Source of the DNA: Candidatus Altarchaeales archaeon
GTDB lineage: Archaea; Altiarchaeota; Altiarchaeia; IMC4; QMZM01
Assembly (NCBI GenBank): GCA_003663045.1
Contig: QMZG01000047.1
Span: forward strand, 1 to 8,734
Direction: 5' to 3'
Length of the DNA stretch: 8,734 nucleotides
The notes under the pieces are model-generated. The model saw nothing but the letters and a program-made list of their open reading frames with translations. It had not been told where the DNA came from and did no database searches. The translations under genes were made by a program, and so were the position numbers. Positions 1 through 6,000 of this stretch are shown one piece after another (within the stretch, counting starts at the first letter, position 1; the number at the start of each line of letters is the position of its first letter).

Positions 1-3000
1 CAATAATGCAGGAGTTGAGTGGACAGCTAATTTCTTCAGGGCTGCAAATCCGGAGGTTGTTAGTTCTGTGAATAAGATTGGGGTAGAGAATATTTTCAGA
101 TTAAAGACTGTAAGTGCAGAGTCCGTAGCAAGATTCATCAGTTTAACAACTCCAGAGACATACACACATGCAATTAACGAATTCGGGATTGAGAAACTTG
201 CTCAATTGATAAATGAATATGGGCCAGGGTGGACTGCAGATGTGGTAACCTCTCGCTATACAAATATTGGACTGGATGTAGCGCCTAACTCTACAATTGT
301 TAATGTAGTTAATTCTTTCATAGATAATGGGAGAGTAACCTTTAATAATGGCTTCACCGCTAAAGAGTTTGCTAAGCTTTTGGTTAATTCTGGTCTTAGT
401 GCACAGAGAATAGAAACGGTAATCCGGGAACAGATTAGGTTTGGTAATCTCCAGCTGAACGATGGATGGACTCCAGAACAGTTCGCTATGAAATTCAGTC
501 AATCTATCCAGGAGGATCTATCCCTATTTATCAAAAACCTGGATCCTGGAGTAAATACACCCCTGGATTTTGAGCAGAAATTAGATTGGCTTTTACAAGA
601 AAACTTTGACTTAGTCTCTAGATTCACCTCTCTCGTAAATCCAATAGATGCAGCCAAATTCTTCAATCAGTTGGGGATAGAGAATGCTGTGATGTCATTA
701 CAGAGTAATCCGCAATTATTTGCGAATTTAATTAACACGAAGGGGGTGGATGTTGCTGTTCATGAAGCCATGATTATGGTCAGTTCTCAAACTCATTCAG
801 AAATTTCTCATGCTGGAATTCAAGCTGGGATTCCAATTGCGGTGGCAAAAACCACAATAGTGGATACTGCTCCTAGAGAATTGATTAACAAACTTCCCAA
901 GGATCATCCACTAAAGGAATGGGCAAAATCCATTGGAGAGAATGATCCAACAATTACGGCATTAAGAAATAACGGATTTGATGTTGATATCATTAAGGAG
1001 GATAAACTAAATGAGATATGTAGGTTATCTGAAGGCGATCAGAGAATCATCAAGGATAACAATGGAAAGATCGTATCGGCAACACTTCCAGATGGAAAGA
1101 TATTGGTTTCAGAGGATGCCCCCCTATGGGTTGCCCGGGATGCGCTCTCAGTCCACGAGTTGGACATCTTTATGAGAGAGGTATCCGGACTTCTTCCGAG
1201 TTCTGACATTAATGCGTTGGAAAAATCTGCCCTGATTTCGGATGGTTTGAGCATTCTGGAATACAAAATGATGGCTCAGTATCTACAAGAGATTGATCCA
1301 TCTGCTTCAGAGATTATATTAGCAAAGGCACAGCAGGAACTCAATACCCTGAATGTTAAGGCTGGAAAGGAATTCACCCTGGAAGGATTTAGTATGAATT
1401 CTTTGAAGAGTATCAAGCCGAAGGGAGTTAGTTTAGAATTCCTTAATGAAGCCCACATTGAGAATCTTAAGGTCATAGAAGGAAATCTTGGTAGGAATTC
1501 CGATGTAAATAGAGAGAACATAGGTGAGAGAATTCTTGAGGTTATTGAAGATATAGCAGGGAATAACATTGGATATAGGGTAAAGTGGACGAAGAACATA
1601 GTTGAGAAGAATCTTATTTCCCAGCTAAAGAATCTGGGTGCCGATGAGGGAACTATTAACAGAGCAATTAGTGAGATAAATAAAGCAGATATGGGTAATC
1701 TGGGGCAGGTGATAGATGGAATTATTATAGGGGCTTCAAAATTAAAGGCCGTTGATATGATTCAAGTTACAACCCCCGAGCTTGATCTAACTTCTGGAAA
1801 GAAGATACCAATTCAGGTAACCCTTGAGAGGCATTCTGTTAAAATAGGAGAAGGGAATGTTTTATATAACTCGATCACGATCGATAGCAGTGATAAAATA
1901 GAGCAATTAAAAGAGAGGGCCAGAAATTTGAGGAACCTACCCGAGAAAGAGAGGATATATCATATTGTCGATATGGTCAGGGAAAATATAGAATATCCTC
2001 ATGACTGGAGCAAAGAGAGATTGGAAGAAGAGGCTAGAAAGCAAATTAAACTTTCTGAAGCTGTTGACAAGGGTGTTGGTATCTGCAAGGTCTTTTCTGC
2101 ATTATATGCTGTTTTAGCTCAGGAAGCCGATCTCGGAGTTGCTCCCCAAGCAGGTAAAGCCACGAATATAATTCGTTCGGATACAAATGAAAAGCTATTT
2201 AAGGCATATGATCTAGGTGAGGATGTTTATCATGCTTGGGATGAAACGGAACTAAGCGATGGTAGCTTTATCCCAGTAGACCCAACTACCGGGTTAGTGG
2301 GGGTAGGAAAAGGAATTGATGTATTTAGAGAGGCTAATTATAAAGAGTGGGTTAATATCGAAGTTAAAGATCTACCGGAGGATGTAACTCTTGATAGAAG
2401 TGAATTACTCTTTTCACCGGGAGAGGGGAGGATAAGTAAGTTAACATATCTACATTCAAAAACTACAATCGATTTAGAAACCGGAGAGGAGACACCATAC
2501 GAATACAAAGGAGAACTGAAATTCACTTTAGAAGGGATTACTGGTTTCACAAGCGGATATGCTGAACGGGTGGAGATTCTTGATGTAGAGGTTCCGGAAG
2601 GATTTGAGATAAAAAGGATTAAGCCATTAGAATCCCCAGGCAAATTCTTCGGTAGAGAAAGCCCCATTACGAATAAAGGCTTAATGGCCCATATGGAGAA
2701 CACACCAAAAGAGGAGCTGACAACCGGTAATATAGCCCAACTTCTGATAACCGCCGCAAGTAAAAGCGAATTCGCCGAAAGGTCATTCAACGTTCTAATA
2801 GAAAAGTATGAGCAGGATCCCGGGATGATTTTCGATGCCATAGAACCCGTAGAGAAATCCATCCCGGAGAGTGATATTAAGTCAACGAAGATTAGTGAGA
2901 TAGAGGCTGTTCTCAGGAATGTTGTGGAGAAGAATCTTATTTCCCAGCTAAAGAATCTGAGTGCCGATGAGGGAACTATCAAGAATGCCAGCAATGAGAT

Positions 3001-6000
3001 AAGAGATGTAAGTATATCTGAATTAAAGGACACAGCCACAAGAATTCTGAATAGAGAAATTATAGCTAAAGAGCTTAGATCAGGGGAGTTCAAGGAATCT
3101 CCAATACTGGCTGAGAATGCCGATAAACTTGCAAAGAATATTCTCAGTAACCTCTCAACATCTGGGAAAGAGAATAGTCTGAGATATGGGCTTATTAAGG
3201 TAATCTATCCAGATAGTAAGACTGTATTTGATCCGTCACAGGGGGCAGAGGTAGAGGTTCCTTCAGAAAAGACAAAATACGTATTTACATTAACGGAGGT
3301 AGATCATGCCAGAATTCTGAAGGAACCCAAGATTTTTATCGCTTCCGGGGATGGAGAACTGGTAAAAAGGATGGGGGATATTCAGATAAAAGATGCAGAG
3401 ATATGGGATGACATAGGTGGTTTATTCTACAGAAGAGATTTGTATAAAGATGCCATTATGGCATGCAACAAGGCTATAGAGATAAATCCAGAGAATATGG
3501 ATTTCCGGCTCCATGAGGCACAGTATCTTACAAAGGCAGGGATGTTCGATGAGGCTATTAAGGCGTATGATAAGATTATAGAGGTAAACTCAGAGAATGA
3601 GATCGCATGGAATAATAAGGCATACAATCATCTACAGTTGGGTGAGATTGATGCAGCCAAAGAGTCTATTGAGAAGGCTCTTGAAATAAAGCCAGATTAT
3701 GTTAAGGCATTAACCACAAAGGCAGAGATTCTCCTAAAATCTGGGGATAATGAAAAAGCTATAGAATGGGCTGACAAGGCTTTTAACATAGACCCTGAGT
3801 ATGTGTATCCATTGATAATAAAGAATTTGGCCTATAACAACCTAAATAGATTTCGTGAGGCTGCAGAGTGTTGTAACAAGATTCTTGAGATTGAGCCAGA
3901 ACTCAGAGAATTCCTTTATGATGAAATAGAATTCCATCAGAGCATCCTTGATAGGATTCACGATATTGATGTAGCTTCAGGGATTGAGGTAAGGATAAAG
4001 CTCAGGCAGAGCTTAGAATCCATCAAGGAATCCTGCAATACTGAGATACAGCTCGTTAAGAGGGAATGGAAAGCGATTCGTTCAAAAGGGGAGGAATTGG
4101 GGATTAAAGCAATTTCGAATGCAAGTGGATTGATCGAGGAGGCAAGGAAATCTGGGGATATAAAGATGCCTATTCCCTTCAAACTAAATCCAGAGAATCC
4201 AAATCATGTAGAGAAATTCAACAGGTTCTTCAGGGATGAACTAATCAATGTATATAAGGAAATTCTTAATCTCTCTAATGAGCAGTGCAGAAAACTTGAA
4301 AAGGTTAAGATAGAATTCAGGCGTGGAAACTGGAGGAGCATGCATGATTCAGTCCAGAATGGAATTGTAATCTATCTAAGCCCAATTGGATCTGAAAATG
4401 AGGATCAGGCAAGACTTATCTTCGGCTATGGAATTCTTCACGAATTGACTCACGGGGTTATAAGAACCCTGTCAGATTCCAATAAGGTTTTCTCAATTTC
4501 AGGGGCAGATTATGTCTCTGAGGGTTATGCCATAATGTGTCCATTCTTAATAGCTAAGAAATTGAAGAAGAATCCGTGGTTTGATGCCCTTGGCAGATTA
4601 AATGAAAATATAATCTTCATACAGAAGGAATTTGGTCTGGATCCCGTGGATGAGAGCTACTATGCACAGTTAAGACTTGCTAAGGAAGGTTCATTCAGGG
4701 ATTACATGTCAGTTGAGCCAGAAATATCAGATCTAACTCCAGAGGACTTAGAACCTTACGGAGGTACTGCAGAGTTAAAGGAAATTGAAAAAGATATAAG
4801 GAATTCAAAGAATCCAGAGCATGAGGTTGCAAGATTAATAGCAAGCTTGGGTTCTGAAGATAAGGACATCAGGAAGAATTCTCTCGAGATCCTAAAGAGA
4901 ATTTCTCCGGTTGTTGGAAAAGAAAGGATAAGAAGGCTGATGAACGAGGTAAGAATTCTCTGTCCCGGTATAGGGACGACTGAGGAATTTATTAAGCTGA
5001 AGGAAATGCTGAGTGCTGATGAGTTAGGCACTACATCGACAAAAGCAGAATCCGATCCCTCTTCAGAATCGAGGAGATCCCATCCAAAAATCATCGGCTA
5101 TTCGAGAGATGTCATTAATAAAGTCAATGCATTGCTTGCTGAGAATCTTGAGTTCTATGGGCCGCTTAAGAATCTGACAAAGCAAGTCAATGAGTTAACC
5201 AATGAGGAACGTGAGGAACTGAGAGAGAAGCATGGGATCCAGATAGTAGAGGATTTAATCACGGAAGAACATGAGAAACTGAGAGCCCAGGGGATCACCC
5301 TAATGCAGTTCATCAGCCGAAAAGAGATTAATAGGATGGTCAGGGATAGAGGAGATGAAATCGTGACAACCTTCCACGGGATTGTTGAGGGAGCCATGGT
5401 GCCAGTCCTCGTCGTGGATAGATTCGGTGTGATACGTGTCGTAGGAGACGCGCCCATGTATCTCGTATACGATGCATTGGGGCATGAAGGATATCACATA
5501 CTGAAGGATGCTCTCACAGGGGATAAATACAAAGAGGTGGAGGAAGATGCTGCAATATCAGACGGATACCATATACTCGCCCTGAAGGAAATAGCCGAGA
5601 AATTCAGCAACTTCCCGAAACTTAAGGAAATAGTTCTCGCCGTTATGAAACAGGAGCTGGACACCCTGAACACGAAATTCAATGAAAACTACGGCCTCGA
5701 TGAATTCAATGAAGACATTCTGGTTGGGCTGGCAGACACAACCGGAGTCAAAATAGGGTATCTCAGGGAGGCTCACAGAAAAGAAATTCTTAGATTAATA
5801 GAATCTGAACTCTCTGATCTCCAAGGTATCACAGAAAAAAATGCCACAGAAAAACTTGTGAATGTTCTGAAGGAAGTTGCCCTGAAGGAATGGGATATCC
5901 GGATGGAGTGGACGAGGGATAAACGAGCAAGGAAGCATGCAAGGAAGCATGTGAAAGAGATGGTGCCGGAGAGTTACTGGAACAAACTCAGAGAAGAGGG

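Noticed and set aside
1154..1168. HELDI read as an active zinc-peptidase motif.
   Set aside because: The second metal-binding His is replaced by Ile, and alignment with the intact HEGYH copy shows the position directly. It is therefore reported as degenerate.
1011..1175. Short + strand reading frame (54 codons) in frame 3, with an AAGGAGG-like stretch at 995-1001 just upstream of its ATG.
   Set aside because: It overlaps the giant frame inside the degenerate zincin, its product has no recognisable features, and AAGGAGG arises here from the Lys-Glu-Asp codons of the main frame.
1709..1760. Hydrophobic stretch VIDGIIIGAS as a possible membrane helix.
   Set aside because: It is too short and is followed at once by charged residues. 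No other segment in the window reaches the length and hydrophobicity of a transmembrane helix.
2338..3093. Long open stretch on the - strand (251 codons).
   Set aside because: Its product is Ser/Leu/Ile-rich with no motif, as expected for the antisense of a purine-rich coding strand. The + frame here is continuous and carries conserved structure.
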